Assembly (NCBI GenBank): GCA_903813345.2
Contig: CAIIXF020000005.1
Span: 23,127,375-23,191,374 of the forward strand
DNA from: Owenia fusiformis
Taxonomy: Eukaryota; Annelida; Polychaeta; Sabellida; Oweniidae
Direction: 5' to 3'
Length of the DNA stretch: 64,000 bases
Within the stretch, counting starts at the first letter, position 1; each line of letters begins with the position of its first letter. Below are positions 34,221 through 47,724 of the stretch, one piece after another. The notes beneath the pieces are model-generated. The model was not told where the DNA came from. It saw nothing but the letters and a program-made list of their open reading frames with translations, and ran no database searches. A program made the translations under genes and the position numbers.

Positions 34221-37200
34221 ACCATCTTGTGAAGCCGGTGAAATGAGTTTTATCAGGTTAGTTATTCTACACGGACGACATCGTATTTTTGCCTTTAGAT
34301 GGGTTGAATCAGCAGGAACATATTGAAATCATTAGACAAGTGAGAGAAGGTTTAAGAAATGATACAATTTGATCCATACTTGTTATTGTAGGTAATAATT
34401 AGTATTGATGTTAATAATCCCCAATTTTCTTGGAAATCTGCTCTTAATTTACTTGGTACACACCGAGTGGGTAAGTGGCTTTGAACTGTCGTAATGCTCC
34501 TCATAATTAGCTTGGTGAATTAAGTTCAATTGGAACCATATATCTTGAATCTATTTTCATATTTAGCACCATCGGATCCTGCATTCCGTCTTCGACCCCT
34601 TTTGGATGTCGAATGATTTTACGGATACCATGATAAATAATTACTCATCCAGAATTTCATGAGTTATATAAATCCAATGGTATCATAAATGTATTTTAGT
34701 ACCCACGTTTTTGATTTCTTACTGATAACTATTTTAATATCATACGAGAACCTCTTTAGTAAAACAATACTCCAGTCCCTAATGTTCAAGATATCACAGC
34801 CACTCATCAGATATGATGATACTTATAACTAGCAATAAGCTTCTCGAAAGACAATTGATAGAAAACAGTGAACTTTTGCGACGCTCTTCGGTGCAGTTGC
34901 GTACATGTACGTATAAAGTATATTCAAACTACTGATTACAGTAATCGCAATAAGAGGCCATTTTGAAGGAGAACAGTACAAAATAGAGTACGATTTTAGA
35001 CTTCCAGCCGAAGGGCCAAATGTTTTCCAACCCTAACACTAACCCTAAACATATCCCGGCCTAAACCCTAACGCCTAATTATAGTTTAGCCCCTAACCAT
35101 AACCCCCAACTTTAACCCTAAAAGAGAATTGGAATCTCACTCGGCCATCTCCTGTGGAATGGCATTGGTCCTCCTGTATATAATAAACACTCTTTGTTCC
35201 GGAGATCTGCATTTTTTTGTTCAACTCTGGAAAATGTCTTTGTTTTGCTTTCCCGAGTCCCCCATCCCTAACAACAAACAATTTGCACGTAAACCCCCGT
35301 CCCTCTCCCTTTAAGTTTGGCGGGCAACGTAGTGAAACCCTAATGAAGCCTTTTGGCCAAGATTTCACTATGCCCTTAAAACGAGATTGTTAATATTGTT
35401 GATCAACCGTGACGTTACAAAGTGTTTGAACTTCGGTTCAATGTGACCGGAATGAACTAAAATTCAATATTTTAATAATTCAATTAATACGTCTAGACAT
35501 TGTTTCAGATCAGTACCAAATTAAATTCATACATAGCTGCTTTTTATGCAAGATATATGAGTTTTCACCAACCAGATAATCATTCTGAGTATCTTGGCCA
35601 ACTATTTCAGCTTTGATGTAAATATTGCAGATAATCGAAAATTTGATGAAAGAAACTTGATCTTGATATCCTCATATCTTAGTAATTCTATACCCTGTAT
35701 TAGCTATCTACAGTATAAGCAAGAGTATTTTTCCAGTGTAAATTGCATAAAGTAATAAATAATGTAATGTCAATCACTCTAAGGCATTATAGACATATTC
35801 ACCTATAAAAAAAACTTGATTGAAAAATAAGTGACAAGTTGATAAACATGCTTGAGAAAAGGATGAAGTGATGATAATGGCTTGAAGGTGACGGTATTTA
35901 CTTAGCGGGTTTACAAAAAACAAGTATTTCAACTTCCTTTCTTTAACACAAGGTAATTTCTTCCGAAATAACTGATACTAAGGTGCAATTCCATGAACCA
36001 AGACGTTATCCTTGCAAAATGAAACAGGAATGAGAACCCAAATGTGCTTCGCTCTCGAGAAAACAAAGCCCCGGACACCCCAGGAAACAACTCATATGTT
36101 TTGATCAGGGCGCGCAACTGACTGTCGACTACAACATTGGCCGGAAATCCATTCGCCTTGATATTCAAAACGAAAATACTGTGTATAAAAAAAGAAATCC
36201 GAACATGATATGAATAAAACATTGAATATCATTGCGTAGAGATTTTTCAATTACTCTATTTGAAGTCGATGAAAAGAAAGACTTCTCACACTTGAAGAAA
36301 GGAAAATAATTTGATTTGATTTGATTTTAGTAAGAATCACAGCTCAGTATATTGATCTATGGCGTTGAGAAATAGATGTTGACTTCCGATCGAAAAGGTC
36401 TACTTTCAATACTCTTCTATAGTTTACATTGATTGGGCCATGCCTGCAAGAATGCAAAAAGCAATGAGAGGCGAAATTGGAATATGTTAAATAGTGTGCA
36501 TATCATAATTTTAGGGTAATAATCGAGGTTTATGGACCTCTCCAAACAAGTAGCATAACATAGTGTCCTGTCATTTTCGAAAAATCGAGATCTCATTAAT
36601 GTTCTTGCATGAAAAATGAGTTCTGTGGGCGGAGATGACGATTTTCTGGGCTTACATAACTTCATTGTGATTTTATACGTATTTGCGACATATACATTTA
36701 TGTTGTATGTACTCATACTCGTTTCCCAGTTTGATTTTCAATCATATGAACATATCATACCTTGGAAATCCAAGATGGTATGTATCGATATTCAGTAATT
36801 TACTTTCATAGGTCTTGGATTTTTTGTTACTAATACGAATGTGGAGAGAGGAATTGTGAATTGAGGAAGACAAATGAAAAGCACGATATGTGCTCCCCGT
36901 GTTTTATTTTTTCGTGTAGAAGAAGGATATGTTTATGAATCAACGTGGCAAATCACTGTCAAATAGTACTTATAATTAATACATGGTACTCTAAAAAGAC
37001 CGGGACTGGACATGTTATGATTTGCTTAGTCAAAATATTGAACTTCCGAAGAGAGTAAAATGTTTGACTGGGACAAATCTTGATAGATTCCTGATTCAGG
37101 TGAAACGTTTTATACGTTGATTTAGTAGAGGAATGAGTTATGAGTACACACCATGTGATGTACACACCATGTGATGTATCCTTACGTATTGCCTGGGGGA

Positions 37201-40139
37201 ATTGATCCGGTATCAGCCACATAAACAGCTATCAGGTGTGGATCTCAGAAGCAATAAAAAGACAAATATATACTTTATGTCAAATATGTATAAATTTAAG
37301 GCCAATTAACCTATTTCTTCGATGGATATACATGGAGGGGGGGCAGATTAGTTATAGAAGATGCTAAGTCCGCTCATGCCCATACCTTCCATATCAAAAC
37401 CAAGAAGTGAAGTCAAACGAATGCAAAGGGTACACCTTATTAAACACCTTATATAAATAACAAAAATTGTTTCTTTGAAAATTACACAAAACGTAAAACT
37501 TGAATTCCACACATCTCCTTTTATAATTAATAGCTGAGAGAATCTTGTTAAAGAATTGCAAAATCTATTATCACCGGAATAACGTCGGTTAAACTATTGT
37601 CACTGGGATTGATCCCTGAGTGGCCTTGGTTCCTGCCCTGGTTACTGTTAGTTGAGCAGCATCTAATAAAGAATTTGAAATAGTCATTCATTTCTATACG
37701 AAAGGGGGATTACTCCGTAGATCTACGTCCCTGCAGAAGGAACCAATGTCTCTAGGTATAAGAATTTAACTTTTTTGACATGGGAATCCGTTAGTTTTGG
37801 TCCCCTGTTTCATTTTTCACCTTTACTTATTAATACCAGCCTAATTGTAACTAGCTCATTATTTTTATTATATTGTCTGGGTTCCTATTCAATTTTTCAT
37901 GACCTAGGCTCATAGAAATATAAACCAAAATCTTCTTGGGACAGTCCTTATTATTGATATATGATAACTTTCATTAAGTTTAGTGTTTCTGGGGTGATGG
38001 TCATGCTTGAAATCATCAACATTGGAGGCACATGAAAATGTTAGAAAACAGATATAAACGAAGTGATTTAACGGGTCTGTTGATGGAATAAATGAGACGT
38101 TGATTGTTATAGCAAGGCATACGATGAACGATTACTGGAGCAAGGCCCATCAAATGAAATCTGGATCAATAAGATGGTAATACGGAGTGAATTAAGTAGA
38201 GGGATGATTGAGTATGCACATGTATTCTCAGATTAACTTGTAAGACTCCAATTAACGAATTAGCGATCAAGCGAAAATGACAAGTATAACTTTCGATTAC
38301 TTACGACGTTTGTGTTATCCAAATTAAAGCCTTTTTGGTAACATTTGCAATCTCTTGAAAAATTCACTTTTAGAAACGGTCTACCCAGGGAACTAAGTGG
38401 TTCACCATCACGCTCTAGCGCTAACCAATGTCGAAATATACTTTTAAAATTCAAATAACATAAAACATCTGCATCGGTACATCGTAACTGGCCTCATTTT
38501 TCTGGTTAAGAATTGATACCACAACATTTTGGAAGGTTCTTCGTAGAAAGAAGCATATCTGAGCAGGAAACTGGAGATTTACACTGGGATTGTTTCCAAT
38601 AGATTTAATGGTATTAAAGATCAATGTAATTTTCAGGCAGAAATGACGAATACATGTTTCAACGTCTTTTACAATAAATCCGCATGATGGCTGCAGATAA
38701 ACAAGATGCCTTGGAAGAGGTATCACGTGACCAAAATGTATCCAATCATTATAATTTGGACACTTGGTAAATACGTAAGGACTCTTTGACATTAATTCTG
38801 TGAGAGCATAACAGGTTTAGATGTATGAGATAACAAATTGTTCCAAATAATGTTTATGAATGAAGACAATTTATTTGCATGTGCATCACGGGGGTAAAGC
38901 AGACCCGATGATGCAATGAGCTTGCTCGGCGGTATCATGACTGTGTAACGGGTCTTAATGTATAAGTGTGCTCGGTGGTAGGTTCAAACAACGCGGATCC
39001 TCAAAGCATGTGCTCATGGTATATTCGTGTTTTAACACCCGTGTGCATGGTGACTGATTGGGGAGCCAGGCCTGAACAGTCTAGACCCTCTCTATATTAG
39101 TATACGCATGCGCAACATCAACCATCCATGACACGACGGTCACATGACCCTTATGCTCTATTGTTAATCCTGACATACCAAGCTTTGTGCATTCGTTCAT
39201 CTTAAAGAAAACACGTCAAGTGCGTTGGTCGATGTCATTTCTCACAAAGAAGATTCATCCACCTTGTTTTAACTTAGCAGTCTCTCTGAAGTATCAGTAT
39301 GAATATCAATTTATTTAATTCACTTGCATGACTAGTACTCTTATAACGAATTCATAGTTCTCCGTAATGTAATTGCTTAACCATGATGTTAATGGTTAAA
39401 GCCGTGGGCATCTTACAACATAGTGCGGGGGTGTGGGGTAGAATACTAGAGGGGATGAGTTCGATTAATCCTGCAGGGCGTCAAGAGCATTGCGTTGCCC
39501 TTTTCTTTCCAACTTGTATAACATCGAATATCGTTTTCAAAACCGGCATTCTACTTACGAAATGATTTTTATGAGTAAAACAAAACTATGTGCCTATTAA
39601 ATGCCTCAAAGGTATCAACAAATTGTTTGCTAGAGTGTTTCGTGAAATTGAAGGCAATCGAATTACCAGAGTTCAAAAAAATGATAAGCTGACACCGGAG
39701 CAACATTGTATATTTCTAACCAACCAATAGAAACCAAATATACAGGATATCTGTAAAGTCACAAAACACTTTACAAATACTTTGTAATTGTAATTGTAAA
39801 GAGACTAATGGACACCATGTAGCTCATATCTTATAGTTAAAATCTCGTTTTGTTTGAATCATTTATATTCATATAAATAAGTAGCAACCCCGTAGCATGT
39901 CTGGCATTTATCGAGAAATGACTAGAACGACGCCTTTCCGTTGATTGTGTCCTTTAATCGTTTTTCCGACCTAAGAAAATCACATTCTAATTATTCCATA
40001 TCATTTGAGGAGATAATCGAAATAATTATTTTCAGACATCATGAAAAATTAGCGGAATATGATTAGGCGCATCTGGATTGTAGCTCGTTATAAGGACATG
40101 TCGTTATTAAATATAAAGGATCTAAATGAGACCTATGCC
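34221..40139. other. Receptor intron, mostly unrecognised sequence
   Basis: No gene identified. Contains a short degenerate CCCTAA-rich patch (35030-35115, listed separately), a TTGAT-rich run near 36310-36328 and a small direct repeat (CACACCATGTGATGTA) at about 37148-37178. A 113-codon minus frame at 38451-38792 is not recognisable. Confidence 0.4.
35030..35116. repeat. Degenerate telomere-like CCCTAA tract
   Basis: About nine imperfect copies of CCCTAA/CCCTAAC in 85 bases. Could be an interstitial telomeric remnant or a simple repeat; too degenerate to decide. Confidence 0.5.
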
Positions 40140-43100
40140 CACTTGGTAAAAATGTAAGAATAATATAGAATAAAATGTTTAATATACTGCAAAATAAGTT
40201 GCATTAAGAGAGAATAATAGAGAATATTTTTTCCAGTATAATAGGCAGTTATTTTTTGTATTATAGCGGAAAAAAATATAATACGTATTTTGAAGAATTA
40301 TTTTTGATTTAATAATATTATTCGTGTATTATTTAAAGGGAACAACATATAATACCATATAATATAGAATAATATTTTTGTCAGGAGCAAATAATATGTT
40401 GGCATCTGCAATCAAAAACCGATTATACGCGTTTATTTTCGAGCCGTTAATCCCTAATTATTCAATTCCTATGAAATGAGTTTCATTCATACTTATACTT
40501 AAGTAATTAATCCGTTTGTTATGGTTAATGGATTAATCTCTACAGCTGATGGCTCTAAAAAATTCCACAAAAATAATTTGCAGAATAAGTTTTTACATAT
40601 ATATTTGATTGTATAATGTCCTTCATGTTATGATTAACATTGTGTTAAATTTTTGATTCAATCAATTAATTCATTGTAAAGTTAATTTTTGAATTTTTAA
40701 TTAATTGGTTTTCCTCACATTTTTATTCCATTGTTTCTCTGTCACATTAGGTTTTTGGCAAACAACTCTTAAATCCCCCTCTTACACAGATACAAACAGC
40801 CACCTGTATTCACTTTGCCAACAAAAAGAGTCCTGACACAGAACTGCTCAATAATTAATGAACACATTACACATTTTATACAGAACCATACTTAAGGACC
40901 CCCTCCCCGTGGCCAACGATTCTTTCAAATTCATATAGTTTTTCAACATTCACATACATGTATTGACATTCCAGAGCAATATAATAAGTCAAACTTTAAT
41001 CCCTAATTATTCAATTTCTATGATTTGAGTTTTGTTCACACCGATAAATAATCTGTTTGTTAGAGTTAATGGATTAATTTCTACAGCCGATGGTTCTAAT
41101 TTCAACCAAAAAATAATTTGCAAATTTAGTTTTTCATATTTATTTGATCGTATAATGTCCCTTATGTTATAATTAACATTGTGTTAAAATTTGGATTTAA
41201 TTGATTGACTCAATGGAAAGTTAATTTTTAATCAATGGCTTTCCTCACATTTTTACTCCATTTGGTTTCCTCACAATTTAAATCAATAGTTTCTCTGTCA
41301 AATTAAGCTTACAACAAACAAGACTTAAAGCCCTCTCTCACACAGACACAAACACCTTTATTCACTTCACAAACAACACAAAACATTGATGACACGAAAC
41401 TGCTATATATCAATACATTACAAATTTGATACAGGTCCATGGCAAGGAAGGGGGGGGGGTCGTTGGGTTCGAGTAAATCACCCTCCCCCTTGCCAAAATT
41501 CTTTCAAAATCCTATTATCAATTGTGAACCCTTGGTATGTTTTGAAAATTGATCCCCTTGGCTAAAACTTATTACAAGCCTGTAATATATTGTATGTTTT
41601 GCTCCGATTTTTCTGACAAATCACTGATAATAAATAAGGAAACGTCCATTAGGTTAACCGATACAAGTGGTGTTAAGCCATGCTAAAACAAAATAAGAAC
41701 TTGTATTCTCTCACATTTCACAATTCGTGTGTTTTCTGTTATCCATATAATATCTGAGATATAAACCGGGGATATCCCGGGAGGGGGGATATAAACATCA
41801 GATTAGTACATGATGTTATACATTTGTTTCTACTACAATTGGATCATTTCTTTTTATTACAACTTTCTTTGTTTTCCATTTCCAAATATATATATTCAAA
41901 AGGTGCGAGATTCGGTATGTTTAGTTGTTTGATAATGAAAATAAAGAAGTGGGCACACTTTACATTTATTCCTAATGTTTCATCTGACAAAGCAATAATT
42001 ACGCTTTGAGCAAATTGGTGCATGGTAGAACAAACTGATGTAAATAACATATTGACATACAGCATGTCAGAGCAATATGATAAGTAAAATGTTAATCCCT
42101 AATTATTTAATTTCTTTAATATGAGCTTCATTAACACTGACAACTAATCCGTTTGTTAGAGGCAATGGATTAATTTCCTACAGCCAACAGTTCTGAAAAT
42201 TAATTTTTTCATATTTATTTGATTGTATAATGCCCCTTATGTTATGATTAACATTGTGTTAAAATTTGGATTTAATTGATTGACTCAACGGAAAGTTAAG
42301 TTTTAATCAATGAGTTTCCACTCCATTGTTTCTCTGCCACATTAAGTTTACAACAAACAACATTTAAGGCCCCCTCTTACACAGAGTGAGACACAAACAA
42401 CCACCTGTATTCACTTTGCCAACCACAAAAATAGTCTTGACACAGAACTGCTCAATTTGTCAGTTAAATACAAGTACATTACGAATTTTATACAGGCCCG
42501 TACCTATCGAGTAACGATCCCCTCCCCTTGGCCAACAATTCTTTCAAAATCATGCAGATTTTCACCATTCACATACATTTATTGATGTCAGAGCAATATA
42601 AGTACAGTTGGGGACATATATAAATGACAGGTGGATTTGCTGAAGTGAGGATTTCCCATGTTAAAAATAAGAGAATTTACAAGAGGCCATAAATCAGTGG
42701 ATGAGATTATACAAAATGTAAAATATACAAATTTTAAGGGATATGTATCTAGACAATATTGGAAATTATGGGCTTTCAGACCACCATAATTAGGAAATGG
42801 TGATCGAAAATCGACCTGTCATTTATTTTTGTCCCCAACTGTAATACCTTAATCCCTAAGTTTTTTCAATTTCTATGAAATGAGTTTTGTTCACTGATAG
42901 CTAATCCGTTTGTTAGAGTTAATGGATTAATATCTAGAACTGATTCTTCTTATTTCCACAAAAAATAATAATTTGCAAATTAAGTTTTTCATATTTATTT
43001 GATGGTATAGTGTCCCTCTTTCTATGATTAACATTGTGTTAAAATTTGGATTGAATTGATTAACTCATCGGAAAGTTAATTTTTTGATTTTTAATTGATG

Positions 43101-43696
43101 ACTTTTCTTCACATGTTTACTCCATTGTTAACATTAATTTTAATCAAATTAAATTTATTAATTTCTTCTAAATATTTATTTTGTAAATATGTTTCAAATA
43201 GAAATAGAACAATCAAAATAAAATGTATGTGTGACATTTGTAAGTAATGGAGATGAGAAGGCCAGTAGAACGGTTAATCCTATTAACTGCCACTCTGTGC
43301 ATTCTTTGTTTTGTTTGGTTAAGTAATTAACCAGATGGATTGTACATCAAGTTGGGCGAGAATAATCGCGTATAATATTTTTTAGAACCCAAATAATACA
43401 ATATAATTTGATATATTCTGTTCAGATTGGAAAATACAAGAAAATAATATTTTTTAGAATAGAAAAAAATTCTAAATAAACTGCAATCATCATATTTGGA
43501 TCTCGCTTATTTCTAATTATATTATATTAATCTCTATATAATAGAGTATATTTTGCTGATTATATTTTTTTCCTTCATAATATAATATAATAATTACAAT
43601 ACTGAATGGAAATACTGTATTATTACGCATCTTTTTACACAAATATCCGAAAATAAAACATCTTTTTATATATTATTTTATTGATTTCACCAAGTG
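40140..43696 (+). mobile_element. Large non-autonomous TIR element carrying four ~550-bp tandem units
   Basis: Starts CACTTGGTAAAAATG and ends GATTTCACCAAGTG, so the termini are inverted repeats. Similarity continues about 300 bases inward, with AT-rich arms and a shared CGCGTATAAT near the inner end (40420-40440 and 43357-43385). Inside are four tandem units, each beginning TTAATCCCTAA and containing GGATTAAT(C/T)TCTA and ATTAACATTGTGTTAAA. They start near 40448, 40999, 42091 and 42846; the last is partial. A spacer of about 570 bases separates units 2 and 3. No coding frame. No clear target duplication is seen. The half 40140-41986 is present as a near-perfect inverted copy at 1-1848. Confidence 0.75.
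42605..42841. mobile_element. 237-bp TA-flanked MITE nested in the large element
   Basis: Ends CAGTTGGGGACA and TGTCCCCAACTG (reverse complements), with AAATGACAGGT/ACCTGTCATTT further in, flanked by TA at 42603-42604 and 42842-42843. It interrupts the tandem units, so it arrived after the array formed. Confidence 0.8.
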
Positions 43697-44665
43697 GCCG
43701 CTATTGCGTCTAAATTAAATCATTTGACAAGTCAAATCGAATTCCATATATTGAATTAGACTTCATTGGATAAGACAACATAATAATTTTGTGTTCTAGT
43801 TAAAAAGCACCGAAATAGACAAATGCTGAGATTACACACAACGGGTGGATCGACCGCCCGACCGACTGGAAAACTTTAAAACTCTTTGTTTGAACATTAT
43901 AAAATGAACCGTACTAAGATGCGCCATTGAGAAAATTCTAGAAATAAAACAATTAACCTGAAGAATCCCTGAAGACTGACTTTCAAGTAGAGAAAAGGGA
44001 TATAAACAAGTTCTCAACATTGCCAAATTTTACAATATGCTAAATGTTCTCATCATTGCAGGCCTATTCTCCAAATCAACCAACAGTTATGATTTTAGTT
44101 TAGGATAATCCTTTGTATTTCAGCTTACAAAATGATTTACAATTCGATTGAATTTTGACAATTCCGCATCTTTGATCAGATATCTATCCTTTCTACTTCC
44201 TAAAATAATAATGGAGTCCAACATTGTTCCATTCTAGGACCCCCTCTCTTTTTAAAAATGATTTTTTTATATTAGATATTTTTCCAATTCAGGTTTCACT
44301 ACAGGATACATAAATATGTCCAGCAGATATGTCCAAGTTAAGATGTTGCTGTATGTTTGTCAGAATCTTTTTATTAGAATGATACCTCACAGTGCAAAGC
44401 TAGATGGCCGACAATTCACAGAGGCCATACATGTACATGTTCAGGTCTTTCTAGATATTTCTACATGTTATACGTTCATTTAAGGGAACCTTATTCTAAC
44501 CGTACCTTCCTGTCTCTATTCTCAGTTGCAAAGTTCCACATCTTAATTTTGAAAGTATTTGACAAGTAATCTTCTCAGCAATTTGCTGAAAATCACTAAT
44601 ATTTTATTTCACTCATTATTTGACATTCTATGTGCACCGTTTTCCGTGTATTTCAATATCCAATG
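43697..44665. other. Receptor intron, nothing recognised
   Basis: AT-rich sequence with no gene or repeat recognised. Confidence 0.4.
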
Positions 44666-44850
44666 CTTGCCCGTAGCCAGCTTTTACCAGGAGGGGGAGC
44701 TTTTTTCCAGGGGGGGAGCTTTTTCACAGTTTTGGCTGAAAATCATGCAAAAAATTCTCAGAATGGTGAAAAACTGCATGATTTTGAAATAATTTCTGGC
44801 TAGGGGGAGGAGCTTCCGCTCCCCCAGCTCCCCCTCTGGCTACGGGCCTG
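44666..44850. mobile_element. Short hAT-like MITE
   Basis: Inverted ends GCCCGTAGCCAG (left) and CTGGCTACGGGC (right), with mirrored GGGGGAGC / GCTCCCCC tracts inside. Terminal CAGGCCCGTAGCCAG-type ends are common in hAT-derived MITEs. A target duplication could not be defined. Confidence 0.6.
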
Positions 44851-45507
44851 TAATGTATTGTCATTGTGATTCAGATCAATCCCTCTTTAACAAATAATAC
44901 AATTCAAAAACAGTCGGTCACCTTAACATTTTGAGGCAGAGCTGTTCATAGAAGTGCGTATTTTGTCCTATTTAAAGAACATGATCAATTGAAACTTCGA
45001 ATTTCGATGCTAATCCTCCAAAGAGGGTAGACATATCATCGAAATATATCATTTAAGACATGAACGGATACCGTTGGGTAAACACTTGCTTCGATGAACG
45101 GAAAGGCGATATTTGGGTACGCAACGAATGAAGTTTGAATTGATTGGATTCAACTGTAGAAGGGTATTACCTGTAGTATCATCTTCATTTAAAGGCTTCT
45201 CCGCCAGTTACAAAGTAATCAATATTTCCTGAATATATATTTCGTAGCACAATTCATATACAAGAAAAGTTACCGGGTCTAATAATCCTCATTTAGATCG
45301 CAATGGAGTACTCTTTAAAGTCACGATGCATTTTACCATATTTAAACATTGAAAATTCAACATATTGATTAACGGCGTTAATGCAGCAGGAGATCCAAGA
45401 CGTCATTTCCATTGTTCTTTCGGCAAAATCGCGTAGTAATCTACGGTGATCAGTCCATTTAAATTTCACGCTTTTGAACGTCATGGTGTATACATGCATT
45501 TCTAATC
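44851..45507. other. Receptor intron, nothing recognised
   Basis: No gene or repeat recognised. Confidence 0.4.
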
Positions 45508-46520
45508 GATCATATCTCAGTCAATATTTATCATTATATTATAAATTTGATAATTAATGAAAGCTTATTACAAGGGCATTATGTACGTGAATTAATTATT
45601 TCGATCCGATAAAATACCACCAAGATACGGGTGCTAACGTGTTGACATATTTTTCATTAAAAATGCAGAAATGTGTATCATTTTCGCGCGTTAATTAGGC
45701 TATTAAAGCAAGTCGGGGCAAAAAATGTTTTTCACTCATCATTTAGCCCACATTGAGCTCTTTCTAATGGTAAAATTGATTTTTTCTGAAACCCCTGAAG
45801 ACAAATTTCTGCCAACTTTCCGTAACGACGAGTGAAAATTCATGTTTTTTCCCGCAAACCAATGACGTCGTACTTCTCGATTTTTATATCAAGATTAGAT
45901 TTGATACGCGTTTGATATTTGTTCACGGTCATATCTCGGTCAATATTCGTCATTGGATGATAATTTTTATAGTAAATGAAAGCTTATTACAAGGGTATTG
46001 CGCATGTGGATTAATCATTTCGACCCGATTAAATACCACCCAGCTACGGATACAAATTTGTTGACATTTTTTCAGTGAAATTCACTGAAAATGCAAAAAT
46101 GTGTATCATATTCGCGTGTTAATTGGGCTATTAAATCTCGTCAGATTAAAAAATGTTTTTCACTCTACATTTAGCCCACAATAAGCTCTTTCCAATGGTA
46201 TAATTGCTTTTTTCTGAAACCTCTGAAGACAAATTTCTGCCAACTTTCTGTAACGACGAGTGAAAAATCATGGTTTTTACTGCAAACCAATGGCGACGTC
46301 GTATTTCTCGATTTTTATACCAAGATTTGATACGCGTATGATATTTCTTCACGGTCATATCTCGGTCAATATGCATTAATGATTCATGAATCTAATACTA
46401 CATAAAAGAGTATTACAAGCACATCGCATTGTTGGACTTATTACATATGATCCGATGGAATACAGCCAATTAAACCAGGTTTTTCTGTTACCGTTGATCT
46501 TCACGCCAAATGCGTAAATA
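45508..46520. repeat. ~424-bp tandem repeat, about 2.4 copies
   Basis: The phrase CATATCTC(A/G)GTCAATAT recurs at about 45508, 45929 and 46356. It is followed each time by TATTACAAG, a GATCCGAT-like phrase and AAATACCACC; the first two units also share TTTCTGCCAACTTTC. The third unit is partial and more divergent. A short related piece (GACAAATTTCTGCCAACTTT) occurs at about 58609-58628, so the family is dispersed. Confidence 0.75.
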
Positions 46521-47214
46521 TCACTCGTTTTAGCGCATTAATTGAGGCATAAAACATATCCAGGAAAGAATGCGTTGGTCATCAGTAAGAATTCATTTCC
46601 AACTTTGAACAATGAAAGTCAAAATACCCGGCTTTTACTTTTACGTAGTGAGGTCGGCGGCCGTCTCTATTTCTCGATTTGTCCAATGAGGGAATTGCAA
46701 TCATTGCTCGCTCTGTATTTAAATCTATTTTATATCATGACCAGACACCGGATATCACGACGATGAATAAAGATTTCGAAGGCATGTTTTATTCGAAAAT
46801 GATCAGCATACGTATACATATTCATTCATAGCATGATGACCCGTGGTTAGTAGTCTCGGATGAGCTGTGAATGCCATCTATGCCCGGCCTCAATTCAACA
46901 ATGAAGGTGCGCCCCTAAATCAACACGCAATTAAAAATCCTCCAATAAAACCGCTATCAGGCTATGCAAATATAAATTTTCAAAAACACTTATCTCGACA
47001 GATCAGTTTAAAAAAAGACATTGTACTGGTAATTACAGCATTATGTTCCGAGGAGCCACTCACCAAATAGCTATAATTTGTTAATTGTGCATCCTCAGTC
47101 TGTCAGCCGCTTAGCGCTATGGATCAGTGACGCTGACCGCATATTGCACCTTTTATAATTTGTAGCAGTTTGCACAACGTCGACGTGCAACTTGAGATTT
47201 CTTACTCTTGAGTG
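46521..47214. other. Receptor intron, nothing recognised
   Basis: No gene or repeat recognised. Confidence 0.4.
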
Positions 47215-47407
47215 CAAGGAGGACTGGCTCTCAGAATTTCATTTCTTGTGAGTTTTGGAATGTTTCGTTTGGAAATAAGACCAAAATTCACGATTCAAAT
47301 GTTGATGTGAACAAAATGGCGGTTGTTGGAATTCGAATCTTGAAGCACGACATCCCCATATATGAGACAGAATATGTGTCTTGCACTCTGGGAGGCAATC
47401 CCCCTTG
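47215..47407 (-). mobile_element. hAT-type MITE, shorter copy
   Basis: Ends CAAGGAGGACTGGCTCTCAG and the reverse complement of CAAGGGGGATTGCCTCCCAG. Its body is the reverse complement of the element at 55145-55448, sharing GCCATTTTGTTCAC and TTTTGGTCTTATTTCC, but lacks about 110 internal bases. No target duplication was found. Confidence 0.7.
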
Positions 47408-47601
47408 GGAAAATCAATAGTGCATAGACTTTATTTATTTAAGAATTGAAAGGAAGTGAAGTTAACGATATATACAATTATACTTTCTGCCAAAAAAGCA
47501 CATTAATTTCGTGGGTATTAAGGGACCGCGAGTTGTTTATAAAATGAAACTGGGGAGCTTGTTCGTACATTCCGCTTGTGTTTTTCATCTAAAAAATATC
47601 A

Positions 47602-47724
47602 ATACACTTTAAAACACAATGTAACAATACTCGGGTGTTAATCCATATATAATCCTTGAAAATGAGAAATATTTTTTAGGATTATATGGTGCAAACTTAG
47701 TCAATTAAATGTTTTAAAGTGTAT
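47602..47724. mobile_element. ~123-bp hairpin MITE
   Basis: ATACACTTTAAAACA (left) pairs with TGTTTTAAAGTGTAT (right). Inner arms CCATATATAATCCT and AGGATTATATGG pair as well. Confidence 0.65.

Noticed and set aside
38451-38792. 113-codon minus-strand frame as a gene
   Set aside because: No recognisable domain and no convincing splice or start context in AT-rich intron sequence; chance length.
1-43696. The two inverted copies as the ends of one giant 40-kb transposon
   Set aside because: The interval contains unrelated LINEs, a host Ig gene, an NHL gene and only one exon of the receptor. The right-hand copy is itself a complete TIR-bounded element.
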